This document shows, piece after piece, positions 1-10,830 of a stretch of 64,000 bases of DNA. A program made the position numbers and the translations under genes. The stretch's first letter is position 1; each line of letters starts with the position of its first letter. This DNA is from Otatea glauca (taxonomy: Eukaryota > Streptophyta > Magnoliopsida > Poales > Poaceae): contig CM070715.1 in assembly GCA_036346275.1 (NCBI GenBank), positions 70,357,667 to 70,421,666 on the forward strand, given 5' to 3'. The notes below the pieces were generated by a model. The model did no database searches. It saw only the letters and a list, made by a program, of their open reading frames with translations, and was not told where the DNA came from.

Positions 1-1318
1 AACTCGTCGTCGGAACCCTAGTTGCTCAGTGTTGAGGTGGTAATCTCGTCAGCGCTGCGTATCGCTGCGTGGTAGCTGAATCGACACTCCCGTTAGCCTG
101 TCATGTCAACGTTGGTTGGGTCCACACGTCAATCATTGGGCACGCCATGAGTCGAGTTCACGGTGGACTCAGATATGGACCGTGGACATGGTCTATGGAC
201 CCGGGCCCACATGTCAGCCTCTCTGAGGTTTTTTGGATTATTTTTATTCGATACAAATTCGGTTGTTGATGTCAGCATGACATCATAAATCTATTTTTTG
301 GCAGAAAAATAATTTGGGAAAAATCGGATTTTTCTATTTTCTGGTATTTTCTTTTATTTGAATCTTTCGAGAGCCCGTTTTTCATACGTGCTCTGATTGA
401 GGAGATTCAAGTTTCTAAAATTTATAAACTTGAGACCTATTTAATGGTGAATTTTATTTGATTTTTGAAATTTATTTGCTCTCTGGTTTGGTATTTATTT
501 GGTATTCTCTCTCGATTCACGTAGATGTCAAATTTGCCCGGATTGCTCGAGGGTGAAGCGTTGATTCAATACCAAACTCCATATCAAGATCAAGATCTTT
601 TATACGAAAAGTTGTGCTATGTTGAACCCAGTTTTGCAAATACTATATTGTTTTAAATTACTGCATGTTATTTTACGCTTAGAGCTTGTAACATCCCAAA
701 ATTTGGCTTAATTAAGTTTTTATTGCTTAAATGTGCATTTAAGATTTTCTGGAATTTATTTGGATTTTTCTGGATTTATTTGAATTAGTTTTAAATCAAG
801 TTTATTGCCCTTTTATTCAAAACTATTTAAATCTATGCAAAGTTAAAATAAAGTTCTGTCAAAAATATTTTATTTGAGTCAAGGACGTCTCAAAATATTT
901 TTGAGATTTTTCTTGGATTTTTCCTGATAATTTATTGCCTAAAACAAACAAAATGAATTTCGGGAATTATTTTAATTGAAAAATCTTTTCTTTCGCTTGA
1001 ACAAGATTGGCTTGGCCCATTCGCTATGCGTGGTCGCCCAGAGTAGCGCCTGCTTAGCCCATCTTCCGAGGATTGATCGCCGCTCGATCGAGATCGCGCG
1101 GCAAGATTGAAGCGCACGGCTCGGGCCTCATTTAATCGCCGTTGGAAAATATCACGGTCGGTTGGATGCGATCTCACCAGAAAATCGTGGGCTTCAGATT
1201 GCGATCGAACGGTTGTGGTGAATCGCCTTCGCGCAGACTCGGAAGCGTGACGCCGCCGTGTCGAGTCGGTCTCCGCCGCCGTAACGACCTAGGGTTTCCT
1301 TTGAGCGCGCGTCGAGGC

Positions 1319-1326
1319 TATAAATA
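1319..1326 (+). promoter_or_regulatory. TATA box of the Tekay solo LTR
   Basis: TATAAATA in the context CTATAAATAGAGGG, about 630 bp into the LTR and just upstream of the GC-rich leader. The equivalent site in the related minus-strand LTR is TATAAAG at 30868-30874. Confidence 0.7.
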
Positions 1327-2138
1327 GAGGGCAAGTACCGAGGTTCATCCGTGTGTCTGCAGCTTTTGATCGGTAAAGTTTCGCAAGAGCGCCGAGGAGC
1401 GTGCTCGGAGCTCGCCGAGTAGAACGCCGAGGTCGCCGCGGTTTTGCTCAAGCTTGCCGTCGGTTTGTCGGTTTTGACGCTTTGGTCTCGGATTTGGACT
1501 CGCCGGGTGTGCCGTCAACCAATCCACTTCTTCACGCCGAACGCGCGGAACGCCGCCGTCGAAGCTTCTTCTTCGCCTCCGTGGATTTCTTCGCCGCCGC
1601 CGCCATTAGTCTCGGGTAAGTTTGTGGCCGCCAGATCTAAGCTAGCGGGGGAGATCGAGCCGCGTTGCAAGCATCTGCAGCCGTTTGATCTAATCAAGAT
1701 GTGGATACGCGCGCGCGTCGCGCGCATCGACGGGCGATACTCACCAATTGATCGACATGTGTCGGGCGCAGAGGCCGAGGCACCATGGACCGGGTTCACG
1801 GTGGACTGGCTCCGAGCCGTGGACCAGGTCTATGCACCGGAGCCACGTGGCAAGCCCTGATTGGCTGGCGCCAGGGCTGACGTCATGATGACGCAATAAT
1901 CGCTTTTTCAGAATAAAAATAAATCTATTAATTCCGATTTTCTGATTTTAGCAATTTCAGTATTTATTTCAAACTTCAAAAGGCTATATCTTTTGTACCG
2001 TAACTCGGATTTGAGTGATTCCAATTTCTAAAAATTTGTAAAATTGAGATATATTTAATGGTGAATTTTATTTGATTTTTGGAGTTTAATTGCTCTCTGT
2101 TTTGACATTTATTTGCTTTTCTTCTTCGGTACGCGTAG

Positions 2139-2219
2139 GCGTTGAATTGTGCGACGCTTCGGAGGAAGATCTAGCAACTCAAGAGCAAGTTCCAGAACCA
2201 GATCAGGACCTATTCCAAG
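2139..2219 (+). other. Exon-2-like 81-nt cassette in LTR copy A1
   Basis: Bounded by a pyrimidine-rich tract ending CGCGTAG (acceptor) and by CCAAG|GCAAGT, the classic form of a GC-type splice donor. It is 81 nt, open in one phase (two bases, 26 codons, one base) and encodes an acidic, Gln-rich stretch (motif ASEEDLATQEQ, then DQDLFQ). The same length recurs in four other copies in this window. A donor GTAAGT after 1615 would join in the same phase (one base left over). No ATG precedes it in frame between 1350 and 1615, so translation is unproven. Confidence 0.5.
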
Positions 2220-3415
2220 GCAAGTTGTGCTTTGATCATGTTGAACCTATGTTTATAAAATTGCTATGTTTGATTTACACTAGTGCATCTATTTCAAATA
2301 TACAACTGTTTCAAATTAGATTGGGCTTAGGTAATATACCAATTTGATCTACAACCTACCTTGTCATTGTATGCCATGATCCATTGTCACCCTAGATTGG
2401 TTAAATATAGTTGGTTAATAATTATAATCAACATTGGAGGATTAGTCCGTATTAGTTGCTTAGCCTTGCCACGTCATCACATGTGTCAAAATCATTGGTA
2501 ATTAATCTTGATTAATGAAATATGGAACAATGTCATGAACTTGTGTGTCATGTGGGATCACACGATGAGATTGAGTTGTTGTGGCGAGTCATGTCACGCA
2601 ACGATGTTGAATTGTTGATGGCACGTGGTGCTTGGTAATCAACTGGGTGATAATAATTTAGATTGGGGCAAGTGACAAGGGGCGAGGATGCCAAGGTGGG
2701 CCCGATGGGCAGAGGGTATGTGGATGTCTTGCCTTGATCACACTAAGGACTTAACCTTGCAAGCCTTTGACCTGAGTCAATCATGCAACCACATGTCTGG
2801 TATGGGCCAGTCTAGCTGAGTAATTTGCAATGTCTTGATTTTGGTACTATCATGGTCGGTGTGAGTTCCCGAGTTATGGTGTAATTCACATGGCGCAAGA
2901 GGGGGGCCCTGGTTATGGTTTTCAAACCCACCAGTGTTGAAACCTTAGCGGGTAGTATCCGGTTAAGCCAACGCATTGTAAAGGCTTTGTTATAATCACT
3001 CGCCTTGGTGGTGTTTGGTTATATCACGTAGGTAAAGTGCATAACCTCTGCAGAGTGTGAAACTATTCGGATAGCCGTGCTCATGTATTGAGCAATGCTC
3101 GGAATTACGCTAAGGGTTAGTGTAATTAATTGACAACTTGGTTGGGATGGCGGAATGCCATATGGAAGATGGAATTTGACTTAGGATTGGAAACTTGGTT
3201 TACTTGAGAAATATCAATTTACTTACTATTGATATTTGTTTTACGCCTTTACAATCTATTTATCAGATTCGTTCATAAATGCTGCTTATTGCAAAATAGC
3301 CATGATAGCCTATCCATTGGAATAAGCCTTGCATATAGATACATAGAATTGCATTCTGTGCACAACTTGTTGAGTGCTTAAGTACTCACCCTTGCCAAAC
3401 AACAATAATCAACAG

Positions 3416-3471
3416 TTGAAGAATGTACACCTGTGTTGGAAGAGGAAGTCCAGGAAGACACGAGTCATTAG
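3416..3471 (+). other. Exon-3-like segment ending in a conserved stop, copy A1
   Basis: After the acceptor AATCAACAG, two bases plus 17 codons lead to TAG at 3469-3471. One base left over from the 81-nt segment plus TT completes a Val codon, followed by an acidic stretch (EE..TPVLEEEVQED). The counterpart segments in copies B1, B3, A2 and A3 stay open and end at the matching stop. Confidence 0.45.
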
Positions 3472-5340
3472 GGTCCGAGCCTTGTCGGTTGTCTGTGGTG
3501 AACTGATGAGCTATCTACGTTTTCTACTTTCCGCTGCTTAATTACTAGTTTATATTTCCAGTCTTGCCCTGCGTGGCTTAATAATGTAAGTCGGTCATAA
3601 GATCATACATTTAGCTATATCAATGAGTGAACTATTATTCTATTATCGTTGTGCATGATGTGATATGTACCAATGTTAAGCTGTGTGCACTAGCGTTGAT
3701 CCTGGGACTAGTGCGGTAAACACAGTGGGTTCGAATCAGTGGATTCGGGTCCTTACAGAACTGTTTTCAATTAGTTTAGGATCTAGTTATTCTTCCCAAT
3801 TGGATTATATCTACCTTGTCATTTATATGCCATGTTTATTTGTCACCCTAGGATGATTCATTGTTAGTTGGTTGCTAATAGATACCAACGTGGGTTGGTT
3901 AGATCGTGCTTAGTTTCTTAGCCATGCAACGGGTTATTGATATCATTTTGAAAGTGTAAATTCAATCTTGATTAATATAATATGGAACATGTTTATGAAT
4001 GGGTGTGTCATGTGTTGATTAATAGAATATGGAACATGTTTATGAATGGGTGTGTCATGTGTTGTCACACAATAATATTGATGTTGTTGATGACATGTGT
4101 TGCACGATAATCAACTGGGATGGTAAATGATTTAGATTGGGGTAAGTGACAAGGGGCTTTGTGCCATGGTGGGCCAATGTGGCATTGGGTTTGATATGTT
4201 GATATAAGAGTGAATGTGAGGTGGTTTTCTATGAGCGAATTGTTGGAAGTTTTGAATTAAGGACTTAACCTTACAAGCCATTGAACTGGGCTAATCATGT
4301 AATCACATATCTGGAATGGGACGGACATAACTAAGTAAGTTACCGAGTCTTAACATTTGATGTCTTGGAAGGATAACCAAACTAGGTGTGTGATTATGGG
4401 GATTGTGTGTATGCAGCGGCTTATATCTGTCCAACGATATGTCCCTTCTATACTTCTGCTCTGTGTAAGAGAAGGAATAACGAGTTCAAACTTATCGGAA
4501 GGGTCAGTGTTAAGACAGAGTCTCCGAAAGGTTTTGTCGTGGTCACTCAACCACACACCAAAAGAAGTGTGATAATAGCTTGGCATTTAGAGATGATCAT
4601 ATCATGTAGGTAAAGTGTATAACCTCTACAGATTGAAAATCTATTTGGATAGCTGTATTCCCGGTTATAGACAATGCTCAGGAAGTTTAGTCGAGGGTTA
4701 GATTTTGTGAAATAAAATCTAGGAAGGGAGGCTATGTATCATTGAAAATATTAGAAGATGTTTAGAGCTGTGTGCCAAGTTTATCATTGAGAAATTCTTG
4801 AAAGTCAATGATTTATTATATTTGTTTTGCTGTCATTTCAATTTATTTATTGTATTCATTTGTAAGTACTGCTTTATTGCAAACTAACTATGTTAGCCAT
4901 TATTTTGGCATAAGCCTTGTATATAGTTATATTAGAATTTTATTCTGTGTATAACTTATTGAGTGCTTTATGTACTCACCCTTGCTACAACAAAATCATC
5001 AGTTGAGGAGGAGTCTACACTAGCTTTTGAGGAGTACCAGGAGAAGGCGAGCGTCTAGAGTGCGAGCCTTATTAGTTGTCTGTAGTATACTGAGGAGTTT
5101 ATCTACGTTTTCTATTTTGCTGTAGTTTTATCTATAATAATTAAAGCTACGTGGTATAGTCATGTAAAGTCGACTATAAGGTCAACAAACTGTCATATAT
5201 CTAATAAATTAAGTCTTTTATTATAGTTTTGCTGTGTATGATTGTGATATTCATCTATGTTGACATTATGTGTACTACCATAATCCTGAATTAATACGAT
5301 ATACACAGAGGATCCATATTTACATATTAAAGTCCCCACA

Positions 5341-7628
5341 TCAGCATAATTTGCTTCTATGCCACAGGCCCGTTTCCTCACCGTTTCAGCCGTTGCGCGT
5401 CGGCCCAACCTGCCTTCGCGTGTGCCACTAACGTGTAGGCCCGCTGCCAATCTTCATCTCCGAGCGAAACTCTGCTCGCCCGGCTGCACCGTCATGGACT
5501 CAGAGTCCGTATTACGTGGAACATAGCCACCCAGTGCTATTTCAGGAGCACGTCGAGTTCGTTCGGACACCAAGGGCAAAAGCACTAGGTCGTCTAGCCC
5601 GATTGCGTCGCCGTTTCACAGCGATTTAGGGTTTTGTCCGAGCGCCACCGGAAGGGAAGAACTCAAGATTCGCCGCCTTCAGTGCCTCTCGAGGATCGTC
5701 GCCGGTGCGGTTCGCTTCGCCTCATCAAGACCTTTCTCGTGCGCGCTCTAGCTCGGCCAGAGAGTCACCGGAGGAGTTCGTCATCGAGGAGCCCGAACTC
5801 CCCACCGCTCAAGTCATCGTAACCACCGTTCCAGTGTGCCAATTGAGAAGCTATTCCCATCTAGAGGTGGGCACTGGGCCAGGCTATTTTGGGCCGGCCC
5901 GAGACTCGCCCGGTCCAGCACGACCCGTGGTCCGGCACGACACTGTTTCAAAAGGATCGGGCCGGCTCGGCACGGTTGTCCGGGCCGTGCCGGGCCTGCC
6001 AATCGAGCACGATGGGCAGCCCGCCCAAGACGACAAGATGGGCCGTGCTCGGCCGGCACGCCCGAACGAGCCTGCTTCGCCGGGCACGGCACGTCCGACG
6101 GCGCACGCCGGCCGCGCAACACGCAGCAGGCCTGTGGCAACGCGGCGCACGCGCCAACCCGCAACAACGCGCCGAAGCTTCACCTCCCATGCCGCCGCGT
6201 CCGCCTCGGCAGTGGTAGAGGAGGAGCTCGAGTGCTCGACCCGCGCTGGTGGGAGAGGAGAGGGAGGCGCCGGCGGTAGGAAGGTGAGATGGGAGCAGGA
6301 AGACAAGGCGGAGGGGAGGTGGAAGCCGGGCAGAGGGACTGAGGGAGGTGGGCCATGGGCGTGGCTGGCTCGAGGGAAAAGGGGAGAGAGAGTATGCAGG
6401 GAGCTAAGGACAATACATGTGATGGTGTAATGTACTAATGCATAAGAATGTGCATGTATTGCCATTTAGTATGCACTAATCGATTGTTTATTTTTTGACT
6501 ATATATATGTTCGTAACGTACACTGGTCGATGTCTTTCATAATCTCCTACATCAATGCCAACTAGGCTATATATTCATTGCATACCGTAGCACTGTATAC
6601 GCACACTACTACAAGTAATTTCGGGTCCTTTCCTCTCATCGCAATAGTGTAAATGGGTTGAAAACGAGCCGGCCCGGCCCGGCACGGCACGATGGACACG
6701 ACGGGCCGTCGCGGTCCGGCACGATTTAGACTCGAAGCACGATGGGCCCGTGCCGGACCGGCCCGGCCCGGCACGACGCTCACCTCTAAATTCCCATCAT
6801 CAGGTAGGCGAGACATCACACGCTCATCGTAGATGTCATTTTTTATCATCAGTGATGACCATAGGTCCTTGCGCTGCCATTGCCGACGTGACATGTTCCG
6901 GCGTTCAACGCGTGTCTCTGACGTGTGCGTCACGTCAGCTTCACTTCCTACGTGTAGCTGAGGTGTCGCCTGTGTCAGATGAGCCATGTCAACGCTGGTT
7001 GGGCCCACGTGTCAGTTGCCTGAACAGTGTGCACCGAGTCTACCGTGGATAGATCGGTCTCATGAACTCGGTCCATGGATTATGGGCCCACGTGTTGGTG
7101 TAACAGATTTTTTAGATTTAATTATTTTTTTTGCTAACGTTAGTCTGACATCATTAATTGGTATTTTCCTTAGAAAAATAATTTGGGGGAAAATCAGATT
7201 TTCTATTTTCTGGTATTTTCTTTTATTTGAATCTTTCAAGGGCCCATTTTTCTCTATATTAGCTCCGATTGAAGCGATTTAAGTTTCTAAAAATTTATAA
7301 AATCATGATCTATTTAATAATGAATTTTATTTGATCTTTAGAGTTTTTTTGCTATCTATTTTATATTATTTAGTGTTTCCTCTCTCGATTCGTGTGGATA
7401 TCGAAGTTCTCAATCAATTCAAGAGTGAAGCGTTGACTCAAGCATAATCATATAAACTCAACCATGAGGTCAATCAACTATCTTATATATAATAAACAAA
7501 ATCTTTTATTAAGTTTTCACTGTGTATAATTGTGATATTCATCTATGTTGCTACTGTGTGCACTAGCAAGATCCTGAACTAGTACGATATACATAGAGAG
7601 TTTAGATTTGCATATTCGGATCTGACCA
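5341..7628 (+). repeat. Tekay-like LTR, copy B2 (truncated and internally deleted, split by an hAT element)
   Basis: The stretch 6960-7440 matches copies B1 and B3 (for example CATGTCAACGCTGGTTGG, then the T-rich segment ending in TCTATTTTCTGGTATTTTC). The end near 7628 resembles the family end. The acceptor before the 81-nt cassette is lost (CGTGTGG). From about 7442 the sequence jumps to the last part of the LTR, so roughly 1.5 kb is deleted compared with B3. The left end lies directly against the end of copy B1 and lacks the TGTAACATCC start. The GC-rich segment 5350-5860 is probably the LTR leader. Confidence 0.6.
5861..6789. mobile_element. Non-autonomous hAT-type element, GC-rich
   Basis: Ends are CTAGAGGTG and CACCTCTAA, inverted repeats that continue into GGGC/GGCC-rich termini rich in GGCCGGCCCGG and GGCACGA. 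An 8-bp direct repeat ATTCCCAT flanks it (5853-5860 and 6790-6797), as expected of hAT insertions. Size is 929 bp. The interior has long ORFs on both strands (for example 5705-6430 plus, 5884-6465 minus), but these are composition artefacts of about 70% GC sequence and show no transposase motif. Confidence 0.8.
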
Positions 7629-7895
7629 TGCCCGTGGTTAGGAAAAGGGAAAAAAAAGAGTTGTTAATGCATGCGTTCAGTTGAGAAAAGGAAAGAGGTT
7701 GGCTCGATGATCTATTGCGTGCATGCAACTTTAGCAGATTGCCTAGCAAGGCAAAGGACTTACAAAGAAGCAGAGTAGATCCGATTTATATATCGAGGAA
7801 AAAGGTGGTGGCAGGCGTCGGTAGAGTGCAGAGTGACCGAGGGCCATCCATAGTAGAAGTAATAGAACAGAAACAGCAAAAGCAAGAAGGCGTGG
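7629..7895. other. Unassigned spacer
   Basis: Purine-rich sequence between the end of LTR copy B2 and the Tat solo LTR. No ORF with a recognisable motif and no terminal repeats were seen. Confidence 0.5.
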
Positions 7896-8572
7896 TGTTT
7901 GCACCAGATTTTGGCAAAGCATGATAAAATTCAGACTAAGGATCAGAAGGATTTTGGCCGATATCATATATAAAAAAAATGGTTTGAATTTGGGTCATGA
8001 CCGATATTTATCTAAAGATGGAAGGAGTTGTCCGAGTTAAGACCGACACGGATCATGTCAACCAATGTATTGGAGATGAACACGGTCGGCTGATAGCTAT
8101 AAAAGATAGCTATGGACAAGCGAAAGAATACACACAACCAATCAAACAAATCACATTTACTCTTTTATTTTCTCGTCGACTAGAAGTAGCTTCTATAATT
8201 TAGAATCTTTGTAATTCGATCTTGATCGATAAAGTTGCGTACAACCGATTGTGGATCTTCAACAATTACGCCATCAGATTTGATTCTTCTCCGATTTTAT
8301 TGCGCATCGCCTTCTTCGAAAAGAGATCTACCTTTACCATCTGATTAGCCCTAATCGGTTAATTAGACATATCGTTACCCTTTGATTTAATCGGCTTTTC
8401 AACTGTTTAGATCTAAGCCGATTGTCTCGTGACAGATCGGTTTTAAGTATACCATATATTCATCTTACCGATTGCATGATCAAATCGGTTGATACGTCTT
8501 GATCAAGTGAACCCGATGATAATCAGGTGTGTTACGGCCGATTAACCATCTTCACGTTTTTTAACGCCAACA
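7896..8572 (+). repeat. Solo LTR of the Tat-type Ty3/gypsy family
   Basis: Starts TGTTTGCACCAGA and ends AACGCCAACA. It is collinear with the LTRs at 34622-35292, 51851-52529 and 54624-55286. It contains the LTR TATA (GCTATAAAAGA near 8100) and the CCGATATC/CCGATTG motifs of the family. Flanks CGTGG (7891-7895) and CATGG (8573-8577) are a one-mismatch TSD. Length is 677 bp. Confidence 0.9.
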
Positions 8573-8854
8573 CATGGAAACCCAGATAGATGAAAAGGAT
8601 AGAAGTCAAGGCATGGATATATATGCATCTTAAAAAAGAAACGTGATTGGAAGACAAGTGTATTGCATGCAGCCATATCTTGAGGGCGATCACAAGTGAA
8701 TGCACCAACAGCACAAGATATATTGGCTTGGTTCGAATATAATATAATACCTTCTACTAATCCTTGCAAAGTTCCTTGCCTCTTATTGATTTGAGCCGGT
8801 GGGTGAGTCGGCTCGGCTCGCAGCTCGAGCCGAGCCGGGAAAAAATTCGCGTTT
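8573..8854. other. Unassigned spacer
   Basis: AT-rich sequence followed by a short GC-rich patch (GGCTCGGCTCGCAGCTCGAGCC near 8810-8840). No coding motif or termini seen. Confidence 0.4.
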
Positions 8855-9153
8855 GAGTCCTTTTTTTTAAAAAAATTTGTGATTAAGTCCTTTTTAGAAA
8901 AAAATTATGGTTAGATCCTTTTATTTAAAAAAAAAGTATATTACGTATAGGTCCTTTATGCATTTCTAAGCACTGCGCTCGGGTCCTTTTACTGAAAATC
9001 AAAATTACGAATAGATCCTTTTATGTGAAAAAAATACGTTCAGGTCCTTTGTTTTTTTGAAAAAAATACATTGCATTTAGGTCCTTTTTCATTTTTCTAG
9101 CATTACGTTTAAGCCTTTTTGCGGAAAACACAAAATTCTTTTTAGGTCATTTT
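8855..9153 (+). repeat. Degenerate tandem array of a TCCTTTT-containing unit
   Basis: About ten units of 25-45 bp, each built as (a/g)(a/g)GTCCTTTT followed by an A-run and often ATTACG. Starts can be read near 8855, 8876, 8915, 8950, 8983, 9016, 9044, 9079, 9113 and 9144. Later units drift (AGCCTTTT, GGTCATTTT). The T-run and A-run of each unit can pair. Confidence 0.6.
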
Positions 9154-9666
9154 CGCGTTTTTCCTCAGTTTGCTCCTGTAGAGAGCGGCAGTCGCACATT
9201 TTCTCGATTTGCTCGCGTGAGGAGCGGCACCCGCGGCGTGTCACGACGCGTTTGGTTCTCTAGTTAATCAGAAACGAAGCAGCAGAGAATCATTGCAGGG
9301 AGCTAATAAATGAAGTGGATGACGATGCTCGGGGCGGAAAAGACGGCAGCAGCATTGCCTAGAGACGATAAAGAGGTGGCGGCCAAGAGCAGAAGAACAT
9401 CGATCGGCACCGAAGGACCCGACGAGCCACCAGAAAGGCACACAAGACAACCATAGGCATGGCCGGCAACGGAGAAGAAGCTAGAAAAACGAAATTGATC
9501 TATTGATCGCAAGAAAGAAGCCGATCTTCTGATTGGAGAAGAAGAAAGGAGGCCATCCATCTACAATGCATAGCCCTAAGGAGATTACATTGCATCTCTT
9601 GGGACAGCACGTAGTGGAATTTGGTAGTGACTAAGAACATACCTAGATGCAAACCTGCTCTAATGA
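9154..9666. other. Unassigned spacer with a weak minus-strand ORF
   Basis: An 85-codon ATG ORF runs on the minus strand from 9560 to 9303, Ser/Leu-rich with no motif I recognise. It could be a gene fragment, but nothing supports expression. The spacer appears to continue at 12425, across the inserted LTR copy B3. Confidence 0.3.
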
Positions 9667-10749
9667 TGTAACATCCTAATTTTTGGCTTATATTGATTTT
9701 ATATTGCTAATTGCGATTTTTGTGAGTTTGGGCCAAAACTCTAGCAGCGGCCCAGTTTTCCTTGTGCCCTAGCTCGGTCCTGTGTGCCTTGTTTTCCTGT
9801 GAGGTCGGCCTGGTACATCTGCTGTCCGTTCGGCCTGGTTCGGTCCGAGTCTAGGTCGGCGCCAGTGCCATCTCGTCTCCGCTGCCGTGCCCGATTAGCG
9901 TTTCTCTGCCACCCATTCCCCACTGCTTTAAAAGCCGAACCAACCCCTATCCGAGGATCCCCAAGACCCGCCACATCTTTTGCCCAAAGATCTGGAGCTG
10001 AGTCGCCGACACCATCGCGCAATTGCTCGCCGAAGTTCGCCGAAGTCACCACCACCTTTTCATGTTGGATCTCGCCGGTTGCTGTGCCTCCATTGTAGCC
10101 GAAGACATCGCCGAGATCCCTTCTCTCTCTTTTGTGCTGGATTAAGCTATCATTTTCTCACCGAAGCGCCGTGTCCTGGGTCATATTCTTCAGAGCCGGT
10201 AGCTCGCCGCCGCCATCCCTCGCCGGTCGATCGAAAACCTAATTAGTCTGATGTGGCTGCCACGTAGGCACCACGTTTGGTCGGTGAGGCCGCGTGTGGT
10301 CCGATGTGGTTGCTGACTTAAGTTGTGCCACGTTAGTGGTGGGACCCATGTGTCAGCTAGCTGGAGTTGGGGACTTGGTCCACCGTGGATCGCTTGGATT
10401 CTGTGGACCCGGTCCATGGATCCCGGGACTACATATCAGCCGAATAAGAGAATTTTTTGATTTATTTCAATTCAGGAAATTGATTGCTGATGTTAGCATG
10501 ACGTCATAAATCGATTTTTCTTTAGAAAAATAAATCGGGAAATTTGGATTTTCTCTTTTTCTGGTATTTTCTTTTATTTGAATCTTTCGAGAGCCTGTTC
10601 TTCTACATATGAGCTTCGATTGAGGCAATTCAAGTTTCTAAAAATTTGTAAATTTGAAATCTATTTAATGGTGAATTTTATTTGTCTTTTGGAGGTTGTT
10701 TGCTCTTTGGTTTATATTTATTGGTGTTTTTTTCTCTCGATTCGCGTAG

Positions 10750-10830
10750 ATGTCAAAGTGCCTGAACAGTTCGAGAGTGAACAGTTGATTCAAGCTCAAG
10801 CTCCAGATCAAGACCAAGACCTTTTCCAAG
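10750..10830 (+). other. Exon-2-like 81-nt cassette in LTR copy B3
   Basis: Acceptor TCGATTCGCGTAG precedes it and a standard GT donor (CCAAG|GTAATT) follows it. Exactly 81 nt and open in the same phase as copy A1, although roughly a third of the bases differ. Ends with the same DQDLFQ motif. Confidence 0.5.

Larger units (their letters stand above)
687..3757 (+). repeat. Solo LTR of a Tekay/Del-type chromovirus (copy A1)
   Basis: Starts TGTAACATCC and ends GGGTCCTTACA. It is the same family, in opposite orientation, as the two LTRs of the Tekay element at 19724-31474. Length is 3071 bp. Flanks GAGCT (682-686) and GAACT (3758-3762) are a one-mismatch target duplication, and no internal region is present, so it is a solo LTR. 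It contains a TATA box at 1319-1326, a GTAAGT donor after 1615, and the exon-like segments at 2139-2219 and 3416-3471. The GC-rich part (about 1000-1860) holds several ORFs that I read as untranslated leader rather than genes. Confidence 0.9.
1..5340 (+). repeat. Tekay-like long LTR, copy B1 (5' end outside window, split by a solo LTR)
   Basis: Positions 1-686 and 3758-5340 form one LTR copy when the 3.07-kb solo LTR between them is removed. The stretch around 600-686 and 3758-3840 aligns with 10850-10960 of copy B3, which is uninterrupted there. The copy ends near CCCCACA at 5340, matching the CCCGACA end of the related LTR at 46783. It carries the typical late-LTR landmarks: 'gtgctttatgtactcaccc' near 4970 and the exon-3-like acidic segment at 5003-5058. 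Its exon-2-like segment (from 525) is frameshifted. No TSD can be tested because the left end is off the window. Confidence 0.7.

Noticed and set aside
5705..6465. ORFs of 241 codons (plus) and 193 codons (minus)
   Set aside because: They overlap each other inside a very GC-rich hAT-type element, cross its boundary, and have Arg/Pro/Gly-rich low-complexity composition without any motif.
9303..9560. 85-codon minus-strand ORF starting ATGGATGG
   Set aside because: Ser/Leu-rich with no recognisable domain, no neighbouring exon or promoter evidence. Kept only as a note in the spacer entry.
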